A stretch of DNA of 64,000 nucleotides from Umezawaea tangerina (GCF_003002815.1 NZ_PVTF01000006.1:372001-436000); one strand, 5' to 3'; shown: positions 41,961 through 51,541, counted from the stretch's first letter. The notes: generated from the letters alone by a model not told the origin. Made by a program: numbers and translations.

Positions 41961-42935
41961 GTGGCGAAGCGGGTTGTGGTGTTCGGGCTCGGGGGCACGA
42001 TTGCGATGGGGCCGTCGAGTGGTGGTGGGGTGGTGCCCGCGTTGTCGCCTGGTCAGTTGTTGGCGGCGGTGCCCGGACTGTCGGAGAGCGGGGTGGAGGT
42101 CGAGGTCGTCGACTTCCGGCAGGTGCCGGGTGCGTCGGTGACGTTCGAGGACGTGGCCGCGCTGGTCGAGGCGATCGGGGAGGTCGACGCGGACGGTGTG
42201 GTGGTCACGCAGGGGACGGACACCATCGAGGAGACCTCGTACCTGGTGGACCTGACGTACTCGGGAGAGGCGCCGGTCGTGGTCACCGGGGCGATGCGGA
42301 ACCCGACGCTCGCCGGAGCCGACGGGCCCGCGAACCTGCTGGCGGCGGTTCAGGTCGCGGCCAGTGAGGAGGCGCGGGGGCTCGGGTGCCTGGTGGTGTT
42401 CGCCGATGAGATCCACGCCGCGCGGCGGATGCGCAAGACGCACAGCAGCAGCACCGGGGCGTTCCGGTCGCCCAACGGCGGGGCGCTCGGGTACGTGGTC
42501 GAGGGCCAGGTGCAGTTGCTGCAACGGGTGGCGCGTCGGGGAGTGTTGCCGCACAACGCTTCCAACCAGGCGCGGATCGTCATCGTCACCGCGGTGCTCG
42601 GGGACGACGGAGAACTGCTCGCCGGGCTGGAGGGGCGGGTCGACGGGGTCGTGGTCGCGGCGTTCGGTGCGGGCCACGTGCCGGTCTCGTGGGTGGAACC
42701 GTTGCAGCGGCTGGTTTCCCGTGTTCCTGTCGTGCTGTCGTCGCGCACCGGTGGCGGGTCCGTGTTCGCGGGGACCTACGGGTTCGCCGGGTCGGAGAAG
42801 GACCTGTTGGAACGCGGACTGATCTCGGCCGGGTTCCTGGATCCGTTGAAGGCCAGGCTGTTGCTGCGCGCGCTGGTGGGAACCGGCGCGGACGACACGG
42901 CGATCCGGGCGGCGTTCGACGAGGCGGGGAGGTGA
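41961..42935 (+). CDS. L-asparaginase (type I/II family)
   Basis: 324 aa from GTG 41961, preceded by GGAAGGGG; upstream in-frame residues are repeat-derived and rejected. First catalytic Thr in VFGLGGTIAMGP (residue about 12), second in GVVVTQGTDTIEETSYLVDLTY (about 80-100), with VVTGAMRNPTLAGADGPANLLAAVQVA. C-terminal part complete (SSRTGGGSVFAGTYGFAGSEKDL). It hydrolyses Asn to Asp and ammonia. No signal peptide, so cytoplasmic. Convergent with the phosphodiesterase-like gene (7-bp gap). Confidence 0.93.
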   Translation: MAKRVVVFGLGGTIAMGPSSGGGVVPALSPGQLLAAVPGLSESGVEVEVVDFRQVPGASVTFEDVAALVEAIGEVDADGVVVTQGTDTIEETSYLVDLTYSGEAPVVVTGAMRNPTLAGADGPANLLAAVQVAASEEARGLGCLVVFADEIHAARRMRKTHSSSTGAFRSPNGGALGYVVEGQVQLLQRVARRGVLPHNASNQARIVIVTAVLGDDGELLAGLEGRVDGVVVAAFGAGHVPVSWVEPLQRLVSRVPVVLSSRTGGGSVFAGTYGFAGSEKDLLERGLISAGFLDPLKARLLLRALVGTGADDTAIRAAFDEAGR

Positions 42936-42942
42936 GGTGAGG

Positions 42943-44103
42943 TCAGGAGGAGTGCAGGAGTAGCGGAACCGACTGCTCCGCTGTGGTGAGCGAGCCGTGT
43001 TGCCCTAGCAGGCGGGCGAACACGGGCTCCACGACCGAGCGGACGACGACCGCGGTGCCGTGGGCGGCCATCACCAGGTCGCCGATGCGCGGTCGGACAC
43101 GGGCCGAGACCACGGGGCCGAAGAGACCTGCCGCGATGGCGTCGTCGCGACGCAGGAACCAGGCCTTGTCGCCCAAGAGGTGTTGCCAGGCGGCCAGCAC
43201 GTCGTCGGTGGCACCGGGTTCGGTGTGGATGTGGCGGATGCGCGGTTCGCCGCCGAGCAGGCGGACGCCCGCGGACAGGGAGGGGGTGGTGTCGTAGTCG
43301 ATCCGGTCCTCGTCGCCGACGGTGACCATGCCGTGGTCGGCGACCACGGCGAGGAGGGTGTCCTTCGGGAGGCCGCGGGCGATCGAAGCGGCCAACTGGT
43401 CGACGTAGGTGAGCTGCAGGCGCCACGGCTCGGTGCCGGGGCCGTACAGGTGGCCGAGTTTGTCCAGGTCGGCGTGGTAGGAGTAGCAGAACACGCGGTC
43501 GGCGGAGCGCAATGCGTCCAGGCTCGCACTCGCCAGGTCGCCCATGGCGTGCACGCCCGCGAACGGCGCACCGCGCAACACGGCCCGGCTGAGCCCGCTG
43601 CGCTGCTGCTCGTGGGGTGCGACCACGCGCACGGTCAGCCCTGCTTCGGCCGCGCGGTCGAACATGGTCGGGTGCGGCTGGACCTCCTCGGGGACGAGGG
43701 TGTCGCGCAGGTCGGTGAACGACGGCGCGCCGTGGTGGCTCCACGAGAGCGCGTTCAGCACCATGTCCTCCCCCGCCACGAACGTCGTCCCCACGACGCC
43801 GTGCTCCCCCGGCGTCAACCCGGTTCCCAGAGCCGCGATGCTCGTCGCGGTCGTCGACGGGAACCCCGCGGTGATCGGGTCACCCGCCAGCGAGGCGAGG
43901 AACGGCGCGGCATCGGCGTGCTCACGCAACAGCTCCCACCCGAGCCCGTCGACGAGCAACAGGCACGCCCGCCGCGCACTCGGCACACCAAGCACGTTCA
44001 CCATGCCCGCCACGCCCAAGGCGGCCAGCAGCGACGGCACCACGTCGGACAGGGCACCGGCACCGTAACGGGGAACCATCTGCGTCTCCACGCCCACCGA
44101 CAC
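42943..44103 (-). CDS. Alkaline phosphatase superfamily protein (nucleotide pyrophosphatase/phosphodiesterase type)
   Basis: 386 aa from GTG 44103; GTG 44097 and ATG 44079 (MVPRYGAG) are alternatives. Metal-site motifs: LLLVDGLGWELL (about 48-59), nucleophile region GFPSTTATSIAALGTGLTPGEHGVVG (Thr, about 80-105), YHADLDKLGHLYGPG (Asp/His), and VVADHGMV (Asp-His). No signal peptide or membrane helix, so cytoplasmic. Physiological substrate unknown. Confidence 0.9.
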   Translation of the reverse strand: MSVGVETQMVPRYGAGALSDVVPSLLAALGVAGMVNVLGVPSARRACLLLVDGLGWELLREHADAAPFLASLAGDPITAGFPSTTATSIAALGTGLTPGEHGVVGTTFVAGEDMVLNALSWSHHGAPSFTDLRDTLVPEEVQPHPTMFDRAAEAGLTVRVVAPHEQQRSGLSRAVLRGAPFAGVHAMGDLASASLDALRSADRVFCYSYHADLDKLGHLYGPGTEPWRLQLTYVDQLAASIARGLPKDTLLAVVADHGMVTVGDEDRIDYDTTPSLSAGVRLLGGEPRIRHIHTEPGATDDVLAAWQHLLGDKAWFLRRDDAIAAGLFGPVVSARVRPRIGDLVMAAHGTAVVVRSVVEPVFARLLGQHGSLTTAEQSVPLLLHSS

Positions 44104-44443
44104 TAGTGCGCCGTTTCCTCGCCGGCGGGTCGACGGCCGGGGAATGAGGGGTGCGGCGTGCGGCAGAAGGGACAGGCGGTTGTGGGGCCTGGTCGGCCGG
44201 ACAGGCGGGCACGGCCGGGGAGGCTGGCGGGGTGCGAGGTGGGACGGGTGGCACGTGGGTTAGCGGGGGCGAGGGGACGCCGTGGCTGGAAGACGTGGCG
44301 GACGACAAGACCGAAGGCGTTGCCGGGGGAGGTGACCGGAAGACGCGGCTGGCACGTGATCGGACGATGTGGTCGGGGTACGTGGTCGAAGGATGTCACC
44401 AGAGAAGGTCGCCAGCACGTGACCGGATGATACGGCCGAAGCA

Positions 44444-44760
44444 ACATGACTGAAGCAGGTGATCAGAGGAGGCAGCCACCACACGACGGACGACGTGGGC
44501 GAAGCACATGACTGAAGCAGGTGACCGGACGAGGCAGCCAGCAGATAGCCGGACGAAGTGGGCGAAGCACATGGCTGAAGCAGGTGACCGGACGAGGCAG
44601 CCAGCAGATAGCCGGACGAAGTGGCCGAAACACGTAACCGGAGCAGGTGACCGGAGGAGGCGGCCAGCACATGACCGCACGACGTAGCCGAAACACATGA
44701 CCGAGGCAGGTGACCAGAGGAGGTGACCGGCACGTGACCGGAAGACGTGGCCGGGGCAGG
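44444..44760. repeat. 62-63-bp tandem repeat array
   Basis: Unit ACATGACTGAAGCAGGTGACC-GGACGAGGCAGCCAGCAGATA-GCCGGACGAAGTGGGCGAAGC (three 21-bp parts) occurs at 44506 and 44569 almost identically, with a diverged 62-bp copy from 44444. Looser TGACCGGAGGAGGC copies run on to about 45050. Purine-rich on the + strand. All three minus-strand frames stay open by composition and repeat, but none has a credible start or family. The 1.1-kb gap 44104-45225 contains nothing else I can support. Confidence 0.85.
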
Positions 44761-45225
44761 TGACAGGAGGAGGCGGCTGGTGCAGGTGGCCAGGAAACGT
44801 GACCGGAGTATTTGACCGAACCGAGCGACAAGAGGTGGGGGTGGAGCAGGTGGCCGGGAGATATGCCTGGAGCACGTGGCCGGAGGAGGTGGCTGGAGGA
44901 CATAGTCGGAGCAGGTGACCGGTGGAGGTAGCTGGGACAGGTGACCGGGAGACGCGAGCGGAGCGCGTGACCGGACCAGGTGACCAGGGGAGGCGGTCAG
45001 TTGGTGGCCAGGAGACATGGCCGGAGCACGTGACCGGAAGAAGTGGCAGGAAGGCGTGGCTGGCCGGCTGCATGCCTATGTGGGCTCGGGCGCTGGTCAC
45101 GATCCGTGGCAGCCCCGTCCCCGCACCGGGCCGTGGCCGCGATGGTCGGGGCTGGGGTGGTGCATGGGAGTTGTCTTAGGCGAGGCATTCGTGGAGTGGG
45201 ATTCGGTCTCGTGGCGAGCGGGGAG

Positions 45226-46140
45226 CTAGCCGAGGCCGGCGAGTAGTTCTTCGCGGCTGTGTACGTGGGTCTTGCGGTATATGGATTTGAAGTGGTCGTT
45301 CACGGTGTGCGGTGAGAGGTGGAGTCTGCGGGCGATCTGCTTGCCGGGTAGGCCCTGCAAGGCCTGTTCGATGATCGTGCGTTCCGCCGGTGTGATGCCG
45401 TACCACGCGGCCACGGCTGGTAGGAGGACTGTACCGGCGGCGGGTTGGATGGTGATGACGACGTCGGTGTCGGGGGCGGGGGCGGTGCGTTCCGCGTGCA
45501 GGGCTAGCCAGCCGGTGGGGGTGGGGAGGCGGCTGAGGGTGGGGGCTTGGCGGGCGAGGTGGGTGATGTTGCGGATCGGGTCGAGCAGGTTGCCGCTCGA
45601 GGTCAGGGCGCGCAGTGCCGCGCGGGCGCTGGGTGTGCTGGTCGTGATCTCGTCGGCGGAGTTCACGACCACGACGCCCGGCGGGCTGTGGTGGACCGGG
45701 TGGAGGGGGTTGTCCGTCACGAAGCGCCGCACGCGGTCGGCCAAGGGGGTGACCAGGCGTTCGACGGCGGCGGACTCGGCGGTGGTGAACGAACGTCCGT
45801 GGCCACGCAGCAGCACCAGCTCGCCCCATCGGACGGCGACCCGTAGCGCGGCACCGAACCCGTCGGCGGCCATGGCCGAGCGCACCTGCGGGCCGTGCCG
45901 GACGGTCGCGTCCGGGCCCAGTCGGAGCACGGGGCCGGGTGTGCGCCACGGGCTCGGGCCGGACGCCGCCTCCTCGATCTCCAGCTCCCGCTTCGCCGAC
46001 GGGCCGTAGGCGTTCTCCTCGGCGAGGAAGCACCCGGCGCCGGTGACCGGGTCGAGGCCGACCAGCAGGTAGCCGTCGTGCGGCACCCACCGCCCGACCC
46101 GCTCGGAGATCTCGGCGCCCAGCTCGGCCACGGTGCTCAT
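45226..46140 (-). CDS. LuxR-family helix-turn-helix regulator
   Basis: 304 aa from ATG 46140 (MSTVAELGAEISERVGRW). Residues about 1-230 form a sensor-like region with PAS-like and GAF-like character (GYLLVGLDPVTGAGCFLAEEN, VVNSADEITTSTPSARAALRAL). The C-terminal HTH (about 240-304) reads YGITPAERTIIEQALQGLPGKQIARRLHLSPHTVNDHFKSIYRKTHVHSREELLAGL. No receiver domain, so it is not a classical response regulator. Divergent from the amidase gene 74 bp away, which may be its target. Confidence 0.9.
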   Translation of the reverse strand: MSTVAELGAEISERVGRWVPHDGYLLVGLDPVTGAGCFLAEENAYGPSAKRELEIEEAASGPSPWRTPGPVLRLGPDATVRHGPQVRSAMAADGFGAALRVAVRWGELVLLRGHGRSFTTAESAAVERLVTPLADRVRRFVTDNPLHPVHHSPPGVVVVNSADEITTSTPSARAALRALTSSGNLLDPIRNITHLARQAPTLSRLPTPTGWLALHAERTAPAPDTDVVITIQPAAGTVLLPAVAAWYGITPAERTIIEQALQGLPGKQIARRLHLSPHTVNDHFKSIYRKTHVHSREELLAGLG

Positions 46141-46214
46141 CACGCCAGTGTGGGCCGCGGACATCCCCAAGTCGTGGGATTTTCGCGCGCACGGCGGCGT
46201 CGCAGACTGGCGAC

Positions 46215-47639
46215 GTGGAACTGCACGAGTACGCGAACCTGGACGCCGTCGGACTGCGGGAGCTGATCGGCGCGCACGAGGTCAGCGCCGAGGAAGTGGA
46301 AACCGTTGCGCGCCAAGCACTGGAACGGGCGAACGCCGACGTGAACGGGCTGGCGGTGCCGCTCTTCTCCCCCGCACTGGCGCACGCGGACGACGGACCG
46401 TTCGCCGGTGTTCCCTTCCTCATCAAGGACAGCGGGCCGTTCGCCGAAGGCGTGCCGTTCTTCCTCGGCAGCAACAGCCTGGGACCTGGCGTCGTCGCGC
46501 GCCACGACCACGAGCTGATGGCCCGGTTCCGCGCCGCGGGCCTGGTCGCCCTCGGCCTGACGACCGTGCCCGAGCTGGCGGTCAGCTTCTCCACCGAGTC
46601 GGTCAGGCACGGTCCGACGCGCAACCCGTGGGCACTCGACCGCGGGGTCGGCGGATCGAGCGGCGGGGCCGCGGCGCTGGTGGCGGCAGGCGCGGTGCCG
46701 GTGGCGCACGCGAACGACTCGGCCGGGTCGATCCGGGTGCCCGCGTCGTGCTGCGGCCTGGTCGGGCTGAAGCCGAGCCGGGGGCGCACGCCGTGCGGGC
46801 CGGACCTGGGGGAGGCGGTGTTCGGCACGTCGTCCGACTTCGTCCTCACCCGCACGGTCCGCGACGCCGAGGCGCTGCTCCACGCCGTCGCCGGGCCGGG
46901 TGTCGGCGACAAGTACGGCGCCCCTCCCCTTCCCTCCGAGCCGGGCACCGGGCCGCTGCGGGTCGCGGTGACGACGCGGGCGTGGTCGGGCGTGGCGGTG
47001 GACCCCGAGGTGGCCGCGGCGGCCGTGCGCGCGGGCCGGGTCCTGGAAGGACTCGGGCACGTCGTCGTGGAGGCGAGTCCCGCGGTCGACTGGGACACCG
47101 CCCTGCGCGCGGCCGTGGTGCAGGTGATCGCTTTGGGCGCACCGTTCCTGACCGCTCCCCGACGCCCCGACCCGGCTCGGATGGAGGCGGTGTTGCGGCG
47201 GATCCTGGAGCTGGCCGGGACCGCGTCGGCGCTCGACCTGGTCGCCGGGTTCGACGCGCAGAACACCGTGAGCCGTTCGGTGGGCGCGTTCTTCACCGAC
47301 CACGACCTGCTGGTCACGCCGACGCTCGGACGGCTTCCGCTGCCGCACGGCGCTTTGCGCTACGACGACCCCGAGCACACCGTGACGAGCTGGCTCGACT
47401 CGGTCTTCGCCTACGGCCCGTTCACCCTGGTGTTCAACATCTCCGGGCAGCCCGCGCTGAGCCTTCCCCTGGGGCACAGCGCGAACGGGCTCCCGATCGG
47501 TGTGCAGCTCGTCGCGCCGACCGGTCGCGAGGACCTGCTGTTCCGGGTCGCCCGCCAGTTGGAGGACGCGCTGCCGTGGCGGGACCGCGTCCCGCCGCAC
47601 CACGTCGGCCGCGGGCTCAGAGCTCCGTCGTCGCCTTGA
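46215..47639 (+). CDS. Amidase signature family enzyme
   Basis: 474 aa from GTG 46215. Catalytic Lys in GVPFLIKDSGPF (about residue 73), glycine/serine signature DRGVGGSSGGAAALVAAGAVPVAHANDSAGSIRVPASCCGLVGLKPSRG (about 146-195), carrying the cis-Ser and nucleophile Ser. It hydrolyses a carboxamide; the substrate is not deducible. The last 23 nt overlap the 3' end of the convergent MarR gene. Confidence 0.92.
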   Translation: MELHEYANLDAVGLRELIGAHEVSAEEVETVARQALERANADVNGLAVPLFSPALAHADDGPFAGVPFLIKDSGPFAEGVPFFLGSNSLGPGVVARHDHELMARFRAAGLVALGLTTVPELAVSFSTESVRHGPTRNPWALDRGVGGSSGGAAALVAAGAVPVAHANDSAGSIRVPASCCGLVGLKPSRGRTPCGPDLGEAVFGTSSDFVLTRTVRDAEALLHAVAGPGVGDKYGAPPLPSEPGTGPLRVAVTTRAWSGVAVDPEVAAAAVRAGRVLEGLGHVVVEASPAVDWDTALRAAVVQVIALGAPFLTAPRRPDPARMEAVLRRILELAGTASALDLVAGFDAQNTVSRSVGAFFTDHDLLVTPTLGRLPLPHGALRYDDPEHTVTSWLDSVFAYGPFTLVFNISGQPALSLPLGHSANGLPIGVQLVAPTGREDLLFRVARQLEDALPWRDRVPPHHVGRGLRAPSSP

Positions 47640-48072
47640 GCTTGACCAGCAGGCGGTCGAACGTGACGACCTCCTTGGCCGTGAGCACGGCGAACGCCTG
47701 GTGCAGGCCCTCGGCGTGCAGTCCCGCGACGCTTTCCAGCTTGCGCGTGCCCGCCGCGGTGATGCCCGCGAACAGCACCCGACGGTCGTCCGGGCACGGG
47801 CGTCGCTCGACGTACCCCGCCGACTCCATGCGGTCGACCAGCCGGGTGACCCCGCCGGTGGTGAGCACGATCTGGGCCGCCAGCACACCCATGGCCAACT
47901 GCCCGTCCTCGGAACGCGCCAGCCGCAGCAGCACTTCGAGCCACCCCAACGGAAGCGACTCGCGCTCCTCCAGCACCTGCCCGAGTGTTCGCTGGAGCCT
48001 GCCCGACACCTCGATGAGGTGGCCGAAGGTCGTGAGCAGGGGGTCGTCCAGCGGGGACTCGTCGTTCACCAC
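47617..48072 (-). CDS. MarR-family transcriptional regulator
   Basis: 151 aa from GTG 48072 (GTG 48069 also possible). HTH/wing: LAAQIVLTTGGVTRLVDRMESAGYVERRPCPDDRRVLFAGITAAG (about 60-105). It diverges from an MFS transporter gene, with a CTGAC-N6-GTCAG dyad in between, so it probably represses that transporter. Confidence 0.9.
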   Translation of the reverse strand: MVNDESPLDDPLLTTFGHLIEVSGRLQRTLGQVLEERESLPLGWLEVLLRLARSEDGQLAMGVLAAQIVLTTGGVTRLVDRMESAGYVERRPCPDDRRVLFAGITAAGTRKLESVAGLHAEGLHQAFAVLTAKEVVTFDRLLVKLKATTEL

Positions 48073-48090
48073 CGAGCAACCATAACCCAG

Positions 48091-48106
48091 CTGACTTAAC
48101 GGTCAG
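48091..48106. promoter_or_regulatory. Candidate MarR operator
   Basis: CTGAC-TTAACG-GTCAG dyad 19 bp upstream of the MarR start, in the divergent promoter region before the MFS gene. Confidence 0.5.
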
Positions 48107-48319
48107 TTTGTTCTCCGACCTTTTTCCCGCAGAGGGATTCCGGTCCGGTCGACAACGGCGCGACCTGCTGTGACAGCGGTCATCATCATCCGATGACCAT
48201 TCCTCCGACCTGTACTTATCAATGAACGAGATCAATACCAGCAGCAATTTTCGTTGGACGTGATGACAGTCCGGGCACACGCTGGTGACGTCGAATTCCA
48301 CGTCCAGGAGGCACCCGTC

Positions 48320-49540
48320 ATGGCGAACACCACCACCGCGCTCCCCGACACCGGGGCGCCGAGCCGCCGCCCGGTCGGCGCGGGCCCCGGCTTCTGGGTG
48401 ATCGCCGCCGCGTTCCTCGTCGCGATGGCCTTCTCCACCGTGCCGACCCCGCTCTACGTGCTCTACCAGCAGCGCGACCACTTCTCGTCGTTCGTCGTCA
48501 CGGTGCTGTTCGCCGCGTACGCGATCGGCGTGGTGCTCAGCCTGTTCCTCGCGGGCCACGTCAGCGACTGGGTGGGCAGGCGCAAGGTCCTCGTCTTGGC
48601 GCTGCTGCTGGAGGCAGCAGCGGCTGTGCTGTTCGTGGTCGCCACGACGGTACCCGAGCTGTTCGTCGCCCGGCTGCTGACCGGTGTCGGCGTCGGCATG
48701 CTCACCGCGACCGCGGCGGCCTACCTGTCCGAGCTGCACCGGACGCACCGGCCGCACGCCGGGCTGGGGCGCGCCGAACTGGTCGCCACGGCCGCGAACC
48801 TCGGCGGGCTCGGCGTCGGGCCGCTGGTCTCCGGCGTGCTCGCCCAGTACGCCACGGGCCCGTTGACCACGTCGTACGCCGTGTTCCTGGTGCTGCTGCT
48901 GGTGAGCGCCGCCGCGGTCGGGTTCGTGCCGGAGACGGTCGCCGTGGAGTCGCGGACCTACCGGCCGCAGCGGGTGTCGGTGCCGGAACTGGCGCGGGCG
49001 CACTACTTCGCCGCCGGTGCCGCCGCGTTCGCGGCCTTCGCCACCCTCGGCCTGTTCACGTCGCTGGCGCCCGCGTTCGTCGCGACCACCCTGCACCTGC
49101 CCTCGCGCGCGCTCGCCGGTGCGGTGGCGTTCCTGGTGTTCGGTGCGGCCGCGTCGACCCAGATCCTGTTCCGCCGCAGGAAGACCCGCCACCAGCTGGC
49201 GATCGGGATCGCGACGATGGGCGTCGGGCTGGCGGTCGTCACGCTGTCGATGTTCGTGGTGAGCCTGCCGCTGTTCCTCGTCGGCGGTGTCGCCGCGGGC
49301 GCGGGAATCGGCGTGCTGTTCAAGGGTTCCGTCTCGACGGTCGCCGCGCTGTCGTCGCCCACCTCGCGCGGTGAAGCGCTGGCGGGGCTGTTCCTGGCGG
49401 GTTACGTCGGGCTTGTGGTGCCCGTCCTGATCCTCGGTGCCGCCACCCAGTTCGTCGCCACGAGGTACGCGCTGCTCGGGTTCTCCGCCGCGGTGCTCGT
49501 CATCTCGGTGGCCGCCGGGCGCAGGCTGCTCAAGGACTAG
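48320..49540 (+). CDS. MFS drug-type exporter
   Basis: 406 aa from ATG 48320, with CAGGAGG upstream; upstream in-frame ATG at 48254 lacks a site. Twelve membrane segments. N-terminal half carries VSDWVGRRKVLVLALLLE, the loop 2-3 motif A. Not co-oriented with the MarR gene, which most likely controls it. Substrate unknown. The stop overlaps the stop of the LysR gene by 11 nt. Confidence 0.92.
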   Translation: MANTTTALPDTGAPSRRPVGAGPGFWVIAAAFLVAMAFSTVPTPLYVLYQQRDHFSSFVVTVLFAAYAIGVVLSLFLAGHVSDWVGRRKVLVLALLLEAAAAVLFVVATTVPELFVARLLTGVGVGMLTATAAAYLSELHRTHRPHAGLGRAELVATAANLGGLGVGPLVSGVLAQYATGPLTTSYAVFLVLLLVSAAAVGFVPETVAVESRTYRPQRVSVPELARAHYFAAGAAAFAAFATLGLFTSLAPAFVATTLHLPSRALAGAVAFLVFGAAASTQILFRRRKTRHQLAIGIATMGVGLAVVTLSMFVVSLPLFLVGGVAAGAGIGVLFKGSVSTVAALSSPTSRGEALAGLFLAGYVGLVVPVLILGAATQFVATRYALLGFSAAVLVISVAAGRRLLKD

Positions 49541-50423
49541 CGCGGACGTACTGGTCGACCATGGCCAGCAGGGCCCGCAGCGCGGCACTCGGTCGCCTGG
49601 TCCCGGAGGTCGCGAGGGACAGCGTCCACCTCAGGTCCACTCCGGACAGTGCGATCGGGTGCACGTCGTCCGCGCAGCCGAGGTCCCAGTCCGGCACCAG
49701 CGCGACGCCGAGGCCCTGGTGCACGTAGTCCGGCACCGCGCCGAGGTTGGCCACCTCCACGGTGACCCTCCGCTCGACCCCCGCCGCCGCGAACGCCCGG
49801 TCGACGATCACGCGGTTGCCCCAGCCGGGCGGGGTGTCCACGAACTCCAGGTGCGCGAGGTCGGTCAGCCGCACCCGGTCCCGCCGCGCCAGCGGGTGGT
49901 CGTCGCGGACCAGCAGCACCATCGGGACCACCACCAGCTCGCGGGCGGCCAACCCGGCGGGCGGGGAGTCGGCCAACGCCAGGAAGGCCACGTCCAGCTC
50001 ACCGTCCACAAGGGACTTCGCGAGGCCGCTCGTCCCGCTCGTGGCGGCGCGCAGCCTGATCGTCACCTCGGGGTGCTCGAGGTGGTAGCGGCCGAGCAGC
50101 CCCGGCAGGTCGACCAGCGACAGCCCGGTCATCGTGCCGAGGTTGATCGTGCCCCGGACGCCCTCGACGACCTCCTGCACGGCGTCGCGGGCCGCCTGCG
50201 CGGCGTCGAGCGTCACGCGCGCCTCGCGCAGCAGGGCACGCCCAGCGTCGGTGAGGGCCACGTCGCGGGTGGACCGGTCGAACAGGGGCGCACCGAGTTC
50301 GCGCTCCAGCGCGCGGATCACCGTGGACACGCCGGACTGCACGACCCGCAGCCTGCGCGAGGCGCGGGTGAAGCTCAGCTCCTCGGCGACCGCGACGAAG
50401 TACTCCAGGTGGCGCAGCTCCAT
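49530..50423 (-). CDS. LysR-family transcriptional regulator
   Basis: 297 aa from ATG 50423 (MELRHLEYFVAVAEELSFTRASRRLRVVQSGVSTVIRALERELGAPLFDRS). HTH in residues 1-60, then the periplasmic-binding-like effector domain (about 90-295, GTINLGTMTGLSLVDLP; DVAFLALADSPPAGL). The usual Q-S-(x)-S-x2 helix is VVQSGVSTVIRALE. No divergent metabolic gene except the PRPP synthetase paralogue 70 bp away, so that gene is a possible target. Confidence 0.92.
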   Translation of the reverse strand: MELRHLEYFVAVAEELSFTRASRRLRVVQSGVSTVIRALERELGAPLFDRSTRDVALTDAGRALLREARVTLDAAQAARDAVQEVVEGVRGTINLGTMTGLSLVDLPGLLGRYHLEHPEVTIRLRAATSGTSGLAKSLVDGELDVAFLALADSPPAGLAARELVVVPMVLLVRDDHPLARRDRVRLTDLAHLEFVDTPPGWGNRVIVDRAFAAAGVERRVTVEVANLGAVPDYVHQGLGVALVPDWDLGCADDVHPIALSGVDLRWTLSLATSGTRRPSAALRALLAMVDQYVRASP

Positions 50424-50493
50424 CGGCGGAGTATCACACGATCCGGCGCGCCCGCCGAGGAGCGCCGCGGCCACCCGCGATTAGGCTGATCAG

Positions 50494-51438
50494 GTGCGTG
50501 ACATCGCGGTATTCACCGGCACTGCCCATCCCGAACTCGCCGCCGAGATCTGCACCCACCTCGGCACGCCACTACTGCCCACCCGCGTCCAGCGGTTCGC
50601 GAACGACTGCCTGGAGGTCCAGCTCCAGGCGAACTGCCGCGAGCGGGACGTCTTCATCATCCAGCCGCTGGTCCCACCCGTCCAGGAGAACCTGGTCGAG
50701 CTGCTGCTGATGCTCGACGCCGCCCGCGGCGCCTCCGCGGCCCGCACCACGGTCGTGATGCCCCACTACGCCTACGCCCGGTCGGACAAGAAGGACGCGC
50801 CGCGCATCTCGATCGGTGCCCGGCTGGTCGCCGACCTGCTCGTCACGGCGGGTGCGAACCGGGTGCTGGCGATGACCCTGCACTCGCCGCAGGTGCACGG
50901 GTTCTTCAGCATCCCCGTCGACCACCTGCACGCCCTGCGCGAGCTCGCCGCGCACTTCAAGCAGTACGACCTGGGCAACACCGTCGTGGTCTCCCCCGAC
51001 CTCGGCAACGCCAAGGAGGCCGCGCACTTCGCCCGCATCCTGGGCGTGCCGGTCGCGGCGGGCGCGAAGCAGCGGTTCGCCGACGACAAGGTGCACATCA
51101 GCGCGGTCATCGGACAGGTGCGCGGCAAGGACGTGATCGTCCTGGACGACGAGATCGCCAAGGGCAGCACCGTGGTCGAGCTGCTGGACCGGTTGCGGGA
51201 ACGGGAAAGCGGCACGATCCGCGTCGCGTGCACGCACGGCCTGTTCTCCGACGGTGCGCTGGAACGGCTCGGCGCGGAGCCGGACGTGCTGGAGATCGTG
51301 TGCACGAACACCGTGCCGATCGCCGCGGAGAAGCACGTGCCGAAGCTGAAGGTGCTGTCGGTGGCCCGGCCGCTGGCCGAGGCCATGCGGCGCATCCACA
51401 ACGGCGAGTCGGTGAGCACCCTGTTCGAGGCCCCCTAA
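50494..51438 (+). CDS. Ribose-phosphate pyrophosphokinase paralogue with altered PRPP loop
   Basis: 314 aa from GTG 50494. Possibly leaderless, as TAGGCT at 50482 would place a -10 at the right distance. Prs fold: VQRFANDCLEVQLQANCRERDVFIIQPLVPPVQENLVELLLMLDAARGASAARTTVVMPHYAYARSDKKDAPRISIGARLVADLL, then LHSPQVHGFFSIPVDHL. The PRPP-binding loop, DDMIDTGGT in housekeeping enzymes, reads DDEIAKGST. Lys in place of the Thr/Gly core suggests altered activity or a different role. A housekeeping prs is presumably elsewhere. Confidence 0.88.
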   Translation: MRDIAVFTGTAHPELAAEICTHLGTPLLPTRVQRFANDCLEVQLQANCRERDVFIIQPLVPPVQENLVELLLMLDAARGASAARTTVVMPHYAYARSDKKDAPRISIGARLVADLLVTAGANRVLAMTLHSPQVHGFFSIPVDHLHALRELAAHFKQYDLGNTVVVSPDLGNAKEAAHFARILGVPVAAGAKQRFADDKVHISAVIGQVRGKDVIVLDDEIAKGSTVVELLDRLRERESGTIRVACTHGLFSDGALERLGAEPDVLEIVCTNTVPIAAEKHVPKLKVLSVARPLAEAMRRIHNGESVSTLFEAP

Positions 51439-51541
51439 CCTGCCCCCTGCCCACCCCTGTCGACGTCCGCGACCGACGACACCGCGAGGTGCCCGGCAAT
51501 ACCGTTGGAGCACCACATTTGTGACTCCCCGGAGGCGAGAA

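Noticed and set aside
44444-44631. CRISPR-like spacing of repeats
   Set aside because: Units are contiguous 62-63-bp repeats without unique spacers, and no cas genes are present.
44260-45100. Overlapping minus-strand frames with SGHLL-type repeated peptides
   Set aside because: All three frames are open because the repeat lacks stops; no ribosome site, no domain. Kept as repeat DNA.
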